From Actinomortierella ambigua (lineage: Eukaryota > Mortierellomycota > Mortierellomycetes > Mortierellales > Mortierellaceae): a stretch of DNA of 18,290 bases. The notes beneath the pieces were generated by a model. That model worked only from the letters and a program-made list of their open reading frames with translations. It had not been told where the DNA came from and ran no database searches. Made by a program: the position numbers and the translations under genes. The stretch lies in assembly GCA_016098155.1 (NCBI GenBank), contig JAAAJB010000662.1, positions 1 through 18,290 of the forward strand. The letters are read 5' to 3'. Positions 8,012-18,290 of this stretch are shown one piece after another. Positions within the stretch are counted from its first letter, which is position 1. Each line of letters starts with the position of its first letter.

Positions 8012-10229
8012 TCAGTGAGCCATGCGTCGAAGTCGCTTGGATCGACGGACGACATCATAGCCCTCAAGAGTCATGTCCACTTCTCCTGAGCTGTCATCCA
8101 GAACACTGTGTTTGACGGGCCATGCGAGTTCATTCTCCCCGCGACGATGCTTGGCGCTTTTATCCATCGCCAGCCCCTTCCTTTTGTTCGGTGTCAAGCA
8201 CGGCGCATTTCCTTCCAGGTTGGGTCCACTCTCGTCATAGTGCTTCGCGTCAGACTTGTCGTCCTCGTCGCCGTCCTTCTCGGATGTCATCGTGGGCCCT
8301 GCGTGCTTCTTGCGCGTTGACAACAACTTGTCATTTACAGCGCCAGTTGCGAGTGCAGAGGTAGTGGTAGTGTCGGAAGTAGTGCTCACGGTAGTGTCAA
8401 TAGTGGTCAGAGTATCGCCAGGGGAGGTGGACGGCATGGATGCAAGGGCTTGGCCCCACTGCTCCATGCGTTCTTCCTGCTTTTTCGACCACGTCGCGTC
8501 CATCGCTAACTGCCATCGTTGCCCTTCGCGCTTTTGGAACTCTTCAAAAAAGCTCGCAACAGCCTGTCGACGGCGCTTGGGCCACTCGTCACAGTAAAGG
8601 AAGAAATGTCCCACGCACCGTGGACAATGCGATTCGAAATCCTGTTTCTTTTCTGGGTATTGTCGTCGACAGCTGCTGCACATAAACATTTCAGATGTCT
8701 CAAATGGTTGGTTATCATTAGCGTCGTTGGTGACATTGGCGATTTTTTCTTCGGAGGCTGTGTGTGCCATTTCTGAGTAAGCTCCTCGTTGTCGACTACA
8801 CACACAGAGAGAGAGATAAGGGGAGAGGGGGACAGATTATCGTGAGTCACCCAAGTTCAATATGTATTTGCAAAATGGATGGAGTCCCCATGATCATATT
8901 GGTATCAACAAACCCTACCATTCGCAGGTGACACAACGACAATCTTTGTTCTTGGGGCCAAAATGATTTTTACCAAAATTGATTGTGATTTCCTCATGAA
9001 TACGGATTGGCTTGACAGCGCCGAGGCTGATGTTGCCATGTCCGGCAAGAACGATCTTGCAGTTAGGATCGCAGTCGTGCTGCGATGAAAGGAAGAGAGA
9101 CAGAGAGATTATTTCTTTTGTTCTTTTGAGCAGTCCCCGTCTATCAGACATGAACGAGTAACCCATCGCCATAGCCCACTCCCATGCCCATGCAACATCT
9201 TTCCGAGCCCAACCATAATCATTTATCTTCATTCTCTTACATTGACAAAGCGAACTGGTCCAAGAAGCACCGATGTGCCTTGGGGACCAGCACGGATGGC
9301 ACCCGAATGTTGGTAGTCCAACACAAAGTCCATCTTCTCCTGCTCTGTGAACTCTTTGAGGTCGACGACTGTTCCAGTGAGAGACGACAGCAGATCGCCA
9401 GTGTTAATGTTGGCGTTCGCGGTTACACAAGTTTGATATTGTCCCGCCACAAGCTTGGGTCCGACATCGATGTTGGCCGTAGGTTGATGAAGACTCAAGT
9501 ATCGCCTTGCGTGGCTATTGGGATTCCTCACATAAAGTAGAAAGAGAGAAAGAAAGAAAGGAAGCAACATGCTTTTAGTCTTAAGACACACCTAAATTAC
9601 TCGCAAAGACCACTTAGACTACAATTTAAGCGGCATAGGCACTCACGCTCGAAAGTTGTCTGCAAGTTCCTCAAGGGAGAATTCAACTTTATCGGTCATG
9701 TCCTTGTAAGGCCCGAGCGTCTCTTTCACCCGTGCCTCCAAAGTGTGATAGACAGCGGGTGTTCTAAACACAGGTTTTAGTTTGAATTTAATCATTGGCG
9801 CCCAGTTTACATACTCACGCCAGAACGGAAGAGAAAGTTTACTTACAAAAACAGCCTTTCAACGGCCTCTGCGATGTTTGAATGGAGAATAACTTCGTTC
9901 TGAATGATCCACGCCACTCCATATGTGATGAGATTCATGGCAGCGTTCCAGCCCTGTTCAGATTTGGGTTGCTGTACATCATGCTCCGGTAGTGGAGTTT
10001 GTATGTATTGCGTCGCGGTCAAAGAACAAGATGAAGGAGATGAAAAAAGAGATGAGGAGGGAGATGACGAGAAAGAAGGAGGAAACCCAAAGCGGTGCCT
10101 TGGGTTCCAGGGGTTGCAGGCTAGGGGAAAGTAGTCCTTGTCAATCTTTGGGGTGCGAATTCCCACATATCGATCGAGAAGAATATCGGACAAGAGGTCA
10201 TCCATGAAAAGCAGATCCTGCAGACTCAT
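8012..10229 (-). CDS. set9: Set9/SUV4-20-type histone H4 lysine-20 methyltransferase
   Basis: Join of 9847-10229, 9647-9763, 9241-9514, 8919-9079 and 8795-8012; phases are consistent throughout and the product is 572 aa. The N-terminus is the short helical region typical of Set9/SUV4-20 (DDLLSDILLDRYV). The SET core runs from about residue 168. NHDCDPNC (258-265) is the signature joined exactly at the exon 3/4 boundary, followed by EEIT (287-290) and the post-SET cysteines 305, 307 and 310. A Cys4 motif (351, 354, 369, 372) resembles the C-terminal zinc motif of fungal Set9. The enzyme methylates H4K20 in chromatin using S-adenosylmethionine, and in fission yeast supports the DNA-damage response. 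Oddity: the usual Tyr-Gly after EEIT is Phe293-Gly294. An in-frame ATG at 10295 could add 22 residues; 10229 was chosen because it starts at the conserved region. The tail is basic (RRSKRLRRM), possibly nuclear or DNA-binding. Confidence 0.9.
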
Positions 10230-10727
10230 GATATGAAATCGGGAGATATGTAAAGGGCAAAGGGAAGATGAAATGGAAAAGGAAGAGACAATCAATCCAA
10301 CTCGATAAACTAACGAGTGCCAGGAGACTGAACGACGACGATTCTCTTTGAAGCCTTAGTTATGTGAGTAGTCATATACCATTGAACTAATATTACCATT
10401 TCTGATGGAGGTTTGGAAGAAAGAGCGAGCTCAGATGGCTAGATGGCGCTTCACTACTTTGGGTATCCAATGACGCTCTTTGGCCTCCACATTCATGCTC
10501 CATGCCCATGCCTCACTTTCCTTTCTTTTCTATGCTCACGCTACGCCCCCCCCCCTCTCCCAAGTGTCTAAAGTCTCATACTTGTGTATCCCTTTTAGAA
10601 AAATAAGAAGGGAGGGTGAGTTTGTGTAAATTTAACAAGAAAGTTTAAATTTCCACTCGTAAACTCCACTTCCTTTTGTTCTCTCCATCGTCTTTAAATA
10701 TTTGACAATTCCATTGAACAATCAACC
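10230..10727. promoter_or_regulatory. Divergent promoter, SET9 and dynein light chain
   Basis: 498 bp between two divergent start codons. A CCAAT box at 10467-10471 lies near the middle, a C10 run is at 10546-10555, and an AT-rich TTTAAATATT stretch near 10693 precedes the dynein light chain start. The sequence near the SET9 end may be 5' leader or coding if the upstream ATG at 10295 is used. Confidence 0.45.
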
Positions 10728-11430
10728 ATGGCAAGCGAAGAAGTAAATGAAGCCCAGCGAGTCAGAGCACAAAAGAAACATGAGGCCATTCTTTACAGTT
10801 CTCTAGATTCGATGAATGAAACAGTTACACAAGCAACCTTGCATCGTCATTCATTCTTTTTTTTTTCCGCACTTCTACAACAACCTATAGTCGTCTACCA
10901 AGCCAAAGTTCGACACGAAGGTGGCCGCACAGATCCTAGAAGAAGTGACAAAGAAAGTGCTCCGAGACGCTGTCTACAGGGCTGATAGAGTCTCAGAGTG
11001 GCAAGCTGCCATCAACCACGACTGCATTACGCGGTTAACGCAGATTAAAGGCACTTTCAAGTACATTGGTAAGGGTCTTAACTCGATGAGATGGAAGTGT
11101 ATATCCCAGGCTACCTCTTGATGTGGATTCAACTTAGCACTGCCCTCCTCATTTTTGCTGTCTAAAATACAGTCACGAGCACTATCTTGGAGCCTGTCGG
11201 AGCAGGTGTCCATGCTACGTCCACGAGCCTGTGGGATGCAGAGACCGATGGTAAGCATGCCCAGCCATGGCGTTACACAGTCAAGGAAGAAACATGATAT
11301 TAGATACCTTCCCATTCATCCAGTCATGTACACCGCTCACTACCTCTTGAAACTTTTAGGCTCGACCGTATACCGACATGATGGCAAGGGCGTCATTGCG
11401 ATCGTCCAAGCCTTTGGGTTAGCCGTGTAG
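10728..11430 (+). CDS. DYNLT1: Tctex-1-type cytoplasmic dynein light chain
   Basis: Join of 10728-10742, 10891-11068, 11173-11250 and 11360-11430, giving 113 aa, the same length as animal DYNLT1. Donors are GTAAAT, GTAAGG and GTAAGC; acceptors end in TATAG, TACAG and TTTAG. Family landmarks are the N-terminal helix around AAQILEEVTKKVL, the WQAAINHDCITRLTQ helix, the strand FKYIVTSTILEPVGAGVH, the SLWDAETDG turn and the terminal IVQAFGLAV. Tctex-1 forms a homodimer that binds dynein intermediate chain and links cargo to the microtubule motor in the cytoplasm. The first exon is only five codons, and its boundary is the least certain because the GTAAAT donor is followed by readable sequence; the other three exons are firm. 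The gene is divergent from SET9 and convergent with the coiled-coil gene. Confidence 0.93.
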
Positions 11431-11867
11431 ATTCAAATTTCATGAGTGGACGCAAGGGGCAACGACACCAACCAGAAGATAACAGCAGCAGCAATAATAT
11501 AATGGTCGCAGCAGGATCATCAACAATAGCGACACAACTGCACTCGATACCACCTTGGTCACTCACTCATCGTCACACAACATGCCTCAGACATTGAGGT
11601 TTTTGCGGAGAAAAATGAAATGATTGTATTACTTTGTCTGTGATTTTTTTGTGGCAAGATGCGACGTAACAAGGGTATACTGCTGATCAAAGAAGAGCTC
11701 TATGCGTCACACGGAGGGAGGGAAACAAAAAGCGGTGAAGGACTAGGATGAGAGTGTGAGGATAATGAGAATGGCGAGGAATAGAGCACATTAGAGAAAA
11801 CAAAAAAAAAGAAGGGAAGAGTATTTGCATGCCAGATGCGAATCCAATATCAAAAGGGAGGAGGTTT
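11431..11867. other. Convergent 3' intergenic region, dynein light chain and coiled-coil gene
   Basis: 437 bp between two converging stop codons. A (GCA)n stretch near 11486 and AT-rich AATAATATAATGG just after it may belong to the dynein light chain 3' untranslated region. No gene is supported here. Confidence 0.6.
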
Positions 11868-14800
11868 TTACGAGACAAAGTCATGATCGTCGTCATAGTC
11901 GTCCTGACGGGAAGACAAATGCATGCCAGGACCAATACCGCTTCCAGACCGGAGCTTGCTTCCCGCAACTGCCGAACTTGCCGCAAGAACTTTGGCGCCA
12001 CCAATGTTACCACTGCTGCCAACGCCACCACCTCCGTCCATCTTCTGCTGCTGCTGCTGCTGCTGTTGCTGTTGTTGCTGTTGCTGTTGGGACAACATCC
12101 TCTGACGATCCCGATCAACGGCCAGCATCAACGCCTCAAGCTCAACCTGGAACCGACGGATCTCGGCATTCTTACGCTGCACGACTTGCACCCACTTGGC
12201 CTTCCATTGCTCGAGCCGCATGTCTGTCTGTCGCTTGGCTTCCAGTACCACCTCCCGCAGTTCCTGATCTCTACGCTCAAGGCGCTGCTCTAGCTTCAAG
12301 ACAATCTGGTCGAGCTCTTCCAAGGTGTGTGATAGTGGCGCTGAACGCGGTTGTTTACTGCTGTTGCCGCCGCCGCCGCCTTGACTACGCCGCCTCTGCT
12401 GCTGCTGCTGTGATTGGTGTTGCTGTTGGCGATGAGAAGAAGAGGAAGCATGGCGTGAAGGGTGATGCAGGTCCACATTCGACGACGACGAAGTCACAGA
12501 GACTGAGGACGTTTCCGAGTCGTGGCCACTGCTGGCCCGCCCCTCTGATCGGCGTTCATGAGCACTACCGCTGCCAGTCGTAGCAGCGCTGGCCGGTCCA
12601 AAAACGTCCGGCTTGACCTTGATCATCCGGATCCGCTCCACCACCTTCTCCAACGCAATCGCACGCTCCTTCCACAAGCACAGCTCCGTCGTCTTCTCCT
12701 CCAACGCCCTTTCCAGTCGCTTGTAGTCCTCGACCGTCCATTCGTTCCGGAGGTTGGTCGTCGTGTTGTTCTGACGGTGACCACCGGCAGTGGCCGTCGC
12801 CGTCGCCGTCGCGCCTGCTGCTCCAGACTTTAATGCAGCGGCGCTGCTGCTGCTGCTGCCGCCCACACCAGCCCCGGCCCCTGCTGCACCAGCCTCTTGG
12901 GACATGGTCAGCTGAATATCCAGAGCCTCCTGAAGCTGCTCTCGCAGCTGATCGCGCTGCCGGGTCAAGGACGACATACGGGAGCGCAGGATGGCCAACT
13001 GTTCTTCGTGAGCCTCATTCTTCGCCGAGCTGAGCATTCCGAGCGGTCCCGTGGTAGCACCCGTACCAGCACTAGTACTAGCACCACCACCACCTGCAGC
13101 AGCTGCCGCCGTCGCGGCATCCTTGGCGCCGCGTTCGCGCAGGGTTGCGTTTTCCTCCAACAGCTTTTGATGGGCCAGTTCAGTCGTGGCGAGTTTTTGC
13201 TTGAGCTCCTCGATCTGGTCCTCAAGTAAGCGGGCCAGGACGAGCTTTTCCCGCGTCAGGGCTGTGTTCTCCGACTCGCGCGCTTGCGCCCGTCGCTGCT
13301 CGACCTGCAGTCGGATGGTCAGCTCCAGGTTGGCTTGCTCGAGTTCCATCACTCGGTTCTCCAGGGCAGAAATTGTTTGCTGCTGCTGATGTTGCTGCTG
13401 CTGATGTTGCTGCTGTTGTTGTTCGAGCTGCTGTAGCTGTTGCTGCTGCTGGAGAAGTGCCGCTTGGTCGGTCAAGGGAGAGAGGGGCGACACGGGTACG
13501 GGATCGCCGCCGCTGGTGGCCCCTTGGACAGGCGAGAACAACAAACCCTTGTTCGCATTGTTGGCGTTGGTGTTCGAGTGTTGGCTAGCGGCCTTGAGCG
13601 CCAACTGATCGAGCTCGAGGACTTTGTCCAGATAGGCATTGTGGTAAAACTCGGCCTCGGCCTCCTTGGTCCGGATCCGGACCAGCAGACCTTGGATAAT
13701 CTTGCGGATCCGTTGCTGACCCTCGACGGTGCTCGGGTCTGAGCTCTGGTCCTTTTTGGTCTTGCCATCCTCCTGTCCGCTGGTATCCATACTACTGTTG
13801 TGGTGGTTGACACTGTTATTGTTCTGGACGGAGGTCACAGTCGTCGTGGTTGCCGTCGTGCCAACGGCAGCGACCGCCCGGTCCTCCATCAGCTTCTTCT
13901 CGGCCACACTCTCATGCAAGTCCAACAGATCCTCGAGTTGCTTGACCTTCCGCTGGCGCTCGGCCTGCTGCTGGCGCATCGCCTGTGACAACGTGGTCAA
14001 CTCTTGGTGCAACCGCTGATTCTCAGAGTTGAGGACGTTGATCCGGTCCCGTAACTTGTTGGCCAGCGCTTGGCTCTCGGCTGCCGAGGCCGGACGCAAT
14101 TGCTCGCCGGAGGCCCGCTGAGAGACTACCGCCGAGGACGAGGACGAGGCTGAGGCTGAAGACGGGCCAGTTGATGTTGGGGCTGTCGTCGTCGAGGTGG
14201 ATCCAAGCAGGTTAGCAGAGGATATTGTTGTTCCTGTTGCCGTTGCCGTTGCTGTGGCTGCTGCTGTTGCGGCGCTGGCACTAGAGACACCCGCAGCATT
14301 CGAGGCATTGGATGACTGCACGCTTGCAAAGCTGTCCATGGAGGAGCTCCGCATCAGACTCTGTCGGATATCAGCCTCGAACCGACTGATCCTCTGATCG
14401 AGACCCAGCTCCGCCATCACCTTGGGCATGTTGGCTGTTGTCAGCGTCTCGGTCGATGTCAGTTTGCGGTCCGGTCCACGCAACCGGGAGGCAGAGGAGG
14501 AGGAAGAGGAGGAGGGGGCATTTGCCTCGTTCGGTGGCGCTAGAGGTGGCGTTTGACTTGTATTGTTCAGGGAAGTCGAGCTGGCACTACCACGGCTATG
14601 GATGCCAAAGACTGGAGTCGAGGTGCTACCAGCGACTCTCCTGTTGCCGAGGTTGTGCTTGACGCTCGACGTGGCCGACGATGTTTCATCTGAGGAGGAC
14701 TCACGATGCAGAAGCAGTGGTCTTGCTGACACCTTGGTGGGCGGTGGTGTTGTCGTCGTTGGTGGCGATTCCACGATGGTCACTGTCAAAGGTGGTGGTG

Positions 14801-17099
14801 GTGGTGGTAGGGGCACACCCACGCCGAGACTCTTGATCTGCTCCACCATGCCATCGTACCCATTGCGAACGTCCTGAAAGTTGCGCTCGAGTCGTTGAAT
14901 GTCTTCGACCTTGTCGCGCTTTTCATCCTCCAACACCTTTTCCAGCACTGCCAGTCGATCCTTGAGCACAGCAATCTCAGTCAGATACTCCTCCTCCTTG
15001 TTCAGATACGACAACCGTTCTTGCTCCCGCAGGGCTTCCAGGTGACCCACCGTAGCCTGAAGTTTGGCCATTGTGGTTATTGAAGCTGGATCTTCCCGGC
15101 CACCCTGAGTATGTTCCGACGACGACGCCTGTTGTTGTTGCTGTTGATGTCTTGCTTCTTCCAACATCCGCTGAAGCCGTTCCATCTCCAACTGGAGTTC
15201 ATTGACCTTTTCCAGATGACGCTTTTCAGCCTCGTTGCGGATATTGACCAAGGACCGACATTGACTCGAAAGCTTCTCATTCTCTTCCTTGAAGCCCTTG
15301 AGCAGTGCATCCTGTTGCGTCATCTCACGTCCAATCTCATCCAATGTCTGGTGGTACGAATCGTAAGGCTGTGCAGCTGCTGTGTGCATTTCCATGAGAT
15401 CGTTCTCGTATTCGTGCATGATCTTGAGCGTATGGTCCAGCTCCTGCTGCAGCGTCTGGATCTCATCGTCGCGAATCGAAAGGATCTTGAGTAGCTCTGC
15501 GTTCCGTGACATGATGTACTCGGTCTCGGCTCGAAGCTGCTCGTCCTCGGCGATCCGGTGCGCTGCCGCAGACGAAGTGGTAGCCGCATCCTCATCCTCG
15601 CCCTCCTCGCCCTCCTCGCCGTCGTGTCCGTGACCTTCATCCTCGGTTTCGCCCTGGTTTTGGCGATGATGTTGATAGTGAGGGTGATGAGGGTGGTGAG
15701 GGTGAGTCGGCTCATCGTGAGCATCTTCAATCGAGCGTGAAGATGTGGAGATGGGGTATGCAGAAGCCTCAGAAGCTGAAGCCTGGTGACCAAGGTGATG
15801 GTGATGGTGATGCTGCCGCTGCTGCTGCTGGTGAGGGAGTGAAGATTGATGCGGAGGTCGAAAGGCATTGTCCATGTCGCCATTAATGGAAGACTCGTAG
15901 CGGCCATGTGGACCAGGATCTCTGAAGTGGCTATGATGTTGGCGCTGTTGTTGTTGCTGCTGTTGACTGCTCCGGCGTCGTGCTGGGTGGTCGTAATGCG
16001 GCATCTCTTCTTCTGCTTCAATGGATTGTTGGTCCACATCTCTTCCAGGGAAGAGGAACCGCGAGTGGCCCTGATGGTGACTCAGGTGGTGATGTGTCGG
16101 TGGTGAAGAGGCAGAGGAGTAAGAGGGTGAATCATGGCGTCGAGGCTGGTGGTGTGCTCCTCCACGATCGTATCGGTTCGAGTCGTATGACGATCCCAGC
16201 TGCGAGTCCCGATGGCGATAATCCTGCCCAGAACCTATTTGTTGTTGTTGTTGCCGCATGCGGCAATTTGCAATACATTAATTAGAAGCTATTTGTGGCA
16301 ATTTTTGTCTCCACGCTGGTTCCCTTGAGATGTCAAAATAATGCCAAGTAGGAGGGAGAGGGCATGGTTCATACCTCGTCCAACAAGATGAGCTGCCATA
16401 AGTGATTCGCCGGAGTGGCTATCCGTTTGGGAGTGGCCCAGCTCAGGATTTGAGGAAGTTGGCGAAAGAGTGAATGATGTCCGCCGAACGATCGCAATGG
16501 GCCGCAGGCTTTCGGGTGATCGTCCAGAGATGGATGGGTCCATGCCTCTTTCAATTGATGCTTGTTGTTGTTGGTGTTGTTGATGCTGCTGTTGTGGCTG
16601 TTGTTGTTGCTGACTCTCCCACGGCGACTGCTGGCCTTGCAACATGGGTGAAAGATGGGGGACAGGGATCCGAACCTGAGGGGAAGTTGCCGAGGAAGGG
16701 GAAGTGGATTGTACTGAGAGAGTGCCCGAAGGCTTTACCGACTGACGCTGTTGATTTTGTTGTTGCAAGAGGCGGTCCTTGCTTGAAGAGACGGTCGCCT
16801 TCTGCGCAAAGTCTGTGGACGATTGTGTGGGGTGACTTGCGACGGTGATTAATGTAGTGGTATCGTTGGTGCCTATGTCTGTCACTGCTACTCCTGTTCC
16901 TGATCCTGCTCCTTCTGTTCCGTTCAATGATCCCAGAGTATTGGCGGTAGCAGAAGCGCTCTTACGACTCTCCGCTTGAGCTCGAGCAGCAATGAGTGCC
17001 TCGGCGAGAGCTAGAGAAGGATTGCTTAAGTCAGCTGGGCCACGATCTGGTGGTTCAGAGTAGACGACAGGAGGCTTCTTTGCAGCACTGTTACTGTTA
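11868..17099 (-). CDS. Large coiled-coil, polyglutamine-rich protein (5' end unresolved)
   Basis: Two exons are visible: 16375 to about 17099, and 11868-16234, joined in frame across a 140-nt intron (donor GTATGA, acceptor AATAG). At least 1,690 residues are coded; the start codon must lie in an upstream exon. The N-terminal third is disordered, rich in Ser, Gln, His and Pro. Numbering from the ATG at 16259, heptad-like charged segments lie at about 240-475, 725-785, 845-890, 930-1040, 1080-1120, 1170-1218 and 1310-1385. The most conserved-looking parts are near 845-890 and the last coiled coil (HTLEELDQIVLKLEQRLERR onward). Q15 precedes a Gly-rich tail. I do not recognise the family. The architecture suits a scaffold, tether or microtubule-organising protein; a distant link to centrosomal coiled-coil proteins is possible but unproven. 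No membrane segment or enzyme motif is seen. Confidence 0.82.
12045..12089. repeat. CAG/CAA repeat coding Q15
   Basis: Fifteen consecutive CTG/TTG triplets on the plus strand read as CAG/CAA on the minus strand and code 15 glutamines near the C-terminus of the coiled-coil protein. The six consecutive CTG triplets at one end could be length-variable. Confidence 0.9.
13375..13451. repeat. Gln/His-rich triplet repeat in the coiled-coil gene
   Basis: CTG/TTG/ATG triplets on the plus strand code mixed glutamine and histidine runs inside a predicted coiled coil. Interruption by ATG (CAT, His) and CTC/GAG triplets suggests an older, degenerate repeat than the Q15 tract. Confidence 0.8.
16235..16374 (-). 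other. Intron in the coiled-coil gene
   Basis: A 140-nt phase-1 intron with donor GTATGA and acceptor CAAATAG. Splicing joins Gly-Arg to Gly-Ser-Gly-Gln in frame. A CTAAT branch-point candidate lies about 45 nt upstream of the acceptor. The ATG at 16259 lies inside this intron model, so it would be a start only in an alternative transcript. Confidence 0.65.
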
Positions 17100-17765
17100 C
17101 TGTTTTTTTTTTTCAAGTAGCCCAGAGATTGGGGGAAGCAAAATGAGGAGAAAGAAGGATAGATGGATTGCAAGGAGGTACAAGAGGTCGAAAGGGAGCA
17201 AAGTTAGAAGAAAGGAGAGAAATAGAAAAAAAAAACAGGTTGGACGGCGGGAGATGTTAGTGACAAGAATTACAAGTGAAGGCTCAGTATGAGTGCACAG
17301 GGTGATGTAGCCCTCTTTCTCCCTCTGGCCTTGAGTAGCAGCAGAAAACAGGGTTGACAAAACAAAGAAAAGTCGTTGCAGTGTGTTTGTATGAGGGGTG
17401 AAGGGAGGAAACAGAGCTGCAAAGCAGAACGAATAAAAAGGGCGGCAGCAAAGGGGAAAAAAAGTAAAAGAATGATAACAAAAAAATGCAAAGCAGTGGA
17501 GAATTCCCGAGGTTCAATGGGGTGCATACGAGGACTAAGAAATAAGGCATGCTTGCTTTGGAGGAGGGGGGAGGGAGGAGGGGGGAGGAGAGGTGAGAAA
17601 AGAATGAGCGAAAGGTAGAGAGACAACAAAAAAGGTCGGAGGGATTGGTCGAACCGAACAAAGGCATAAAGAGGTGAATTGGCACAACAATGCATATACG
17701 ACTTTTAACGGCCAAGGAATGAAGAATTCGCGTTTAGGAGCAAGGTTGAAAATAGTTCCCGTATG

Positions 17766-17825
17766 CTACACATACACATGCACATACACACATGCACACA
17801 CACACAAACACACACGCACACACAG
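17766..17825. repeat. CA/GT microsatellite
   Basis: An imperfect (CA)n tract interrupted by CATG and ACAAAC units covers about 60 bp. It is a simple-sequence repeat in the presumed leader or promoter region. Confidence 0.9.
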
Positions 17826-18180
17826 GAGGGAGAGGCATATGAACAAACTGTGCGAGTGTCAGGAGCCAGAGGTTAGGGAGAAGGCGGAGGGGATGGCGGT
17901 GTGGTTGGAAGAGAGGCTGTGAGCATGCTCAGGCGGGGCCATGGGGTAGAGATGGAGGAGGCATAGACGAAAGAGGTGCGAGTCTATTTGCAGAGAGGCA
18001 ATTGGCAGCCCCTTCCTTACTTCCTTCTACTGCGTCGAAGTAGACGGAGGAAGAGGAACCATTGCACAGGAGCAGGAGGGAGGGGAGAGGAAGGAGAGTG
18101 CCGCAAGCATACACAGGAAGAGGGAGCCCCGCCCGATCTGAGGATAGGGGTGGTCATGGGATAATGGTGTAAGAGGGGTA

Positions 18181-18203
18181 AGAGAGAGAGAGAGAGAGAG
18201 AAG
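18181..18203. repeat. GA microsatellite
   Basis: A (GA)n run of about 11 units lies within a purine-rich stretch. Confidence 0.9.
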
Positions 18204-18248
18204 GGGTGAAGGTGGATGGTAGAGAATCGAGACCAAGGAGATGGAAAG

Positions 18249-18290
<42 letters not shown>
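18249..18290. repeat. GA microsatellite at the window edge
   Basis: An uninterrupted (GA)n run of about 21 units continues to the last base of the window; its full length is not visible. Confidence 0.92.

Larger units (their letters stand above)
17100..18290. other. Purine-rich leader/promoter region upstream of the coiled-coil gene
   Basis: About 1.2 kb is strongly purine-rich on the plus strand, hence pyrimidine-rich on the sense strand of the coiled-coil gene. It must contain the rest of that gene's first intron, its initiating exon unless this lies beyond the window, and probably its promoter. I could not identify the initiating exon: no ATG is present on the minus strand between about 17174 and 17522, and candidates farther upstream do not join in phase. 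Long open frames here are Phe/Leu/Ser/Pro-rich products of the base bias and are not reported as genes. Confidence 0.55.

Noticed and set aside
11825..12583. 252-codon plus-strand frame antisense to the coiled-coil gene
   Set aside because: Its composition follows from the opposite strand's Gln/Ser codons. The minus-strand frame is 1,463 codons long with consistent heptad patterns.
16240..16259. ATG at 16259 as the start of the coiled-coil protein
   Set aside because: An open, coding-like exon at 16375-17099 splices in frame past this ATG, so it falls within the intron. An alternative transcript starting here remains possible.
17270..17715. Two 140-residue hydrophobic minus-strand frames resembling membrane proteins
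   Set aside because: Phe, Leu, Ser and Pro arise from C/T-only sequence; both frames look equally hydrophobic, which is a base-composition artefact.

Overview
The window reads as a nuclear locus of an early-diverging fungus, most likely Mucoromycota in the broad sense and possibly Mortierellomycotina. The reasons are compact genes with short introns (75-161 nt), branch points of the CTAAC/CTGAC type, AG acceptors behind pyrimidine tracts, long glutamine/serine/histidine tracts, and protein kinases fused to Sel1 repeats, a family I know as expanded in these fungi. The phylum call is inference; no sequence search was possible. I see no transposon, rRNA, tRNA, CRISPR array or virus-like gene.

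Region 1 (49-7827) holds three paralogous TKL-like kinase-Sel1 genes. Gene A (minus, 12 Sel1 repeats) and gene B (minus, 9 repeats) are tandem; gene C (plus, 9 repeats) is head-to-head with B across a 466-bp divergent promoter. In all three the best gene model has a first coding exon made only of the ATG, then a phase-0 intron of 75-113 nt, then one large exon. Gene B has a one-base frameshift inside its fourth Sel1 repeat. Gene A has lost the arginine of the HRD catalytic-loop motif (HLD).

Region 2 (8012-10229, minus) is a five-exon Set9/SUV4-20-type histone H4 lysine-20 methyltransferase of 572 aa. The SET core, post-SET cysteines and a C-terminal Cys4 motif are all recovered by splicing, but the usual tyrosine of the SET 'YG' motif is phenylalanine.

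Region 3 (10728-11430, plus) is a four-exon Tctex-1-type dynein light chain of 113 aa, divergent from the Set9 gene across about 500 bp.

Region 4 (11868-17099, minus) is a very large coiled-coil, polyglutamine-rich protein of at least 1,690 residues. Its start codon lies in an unresolved upstream exon. The remaining 1.2 kb to the window edge is a purine-rich (plus strand) leader or promoter region with CA and GA microsatellites.

The kinase-Sel1 cluster is the accessory part of the window; the Set9, dynein light chain and coiled-coil genes look like ordinary cellular genes. Nothing in the sequence shows the two groups work together.
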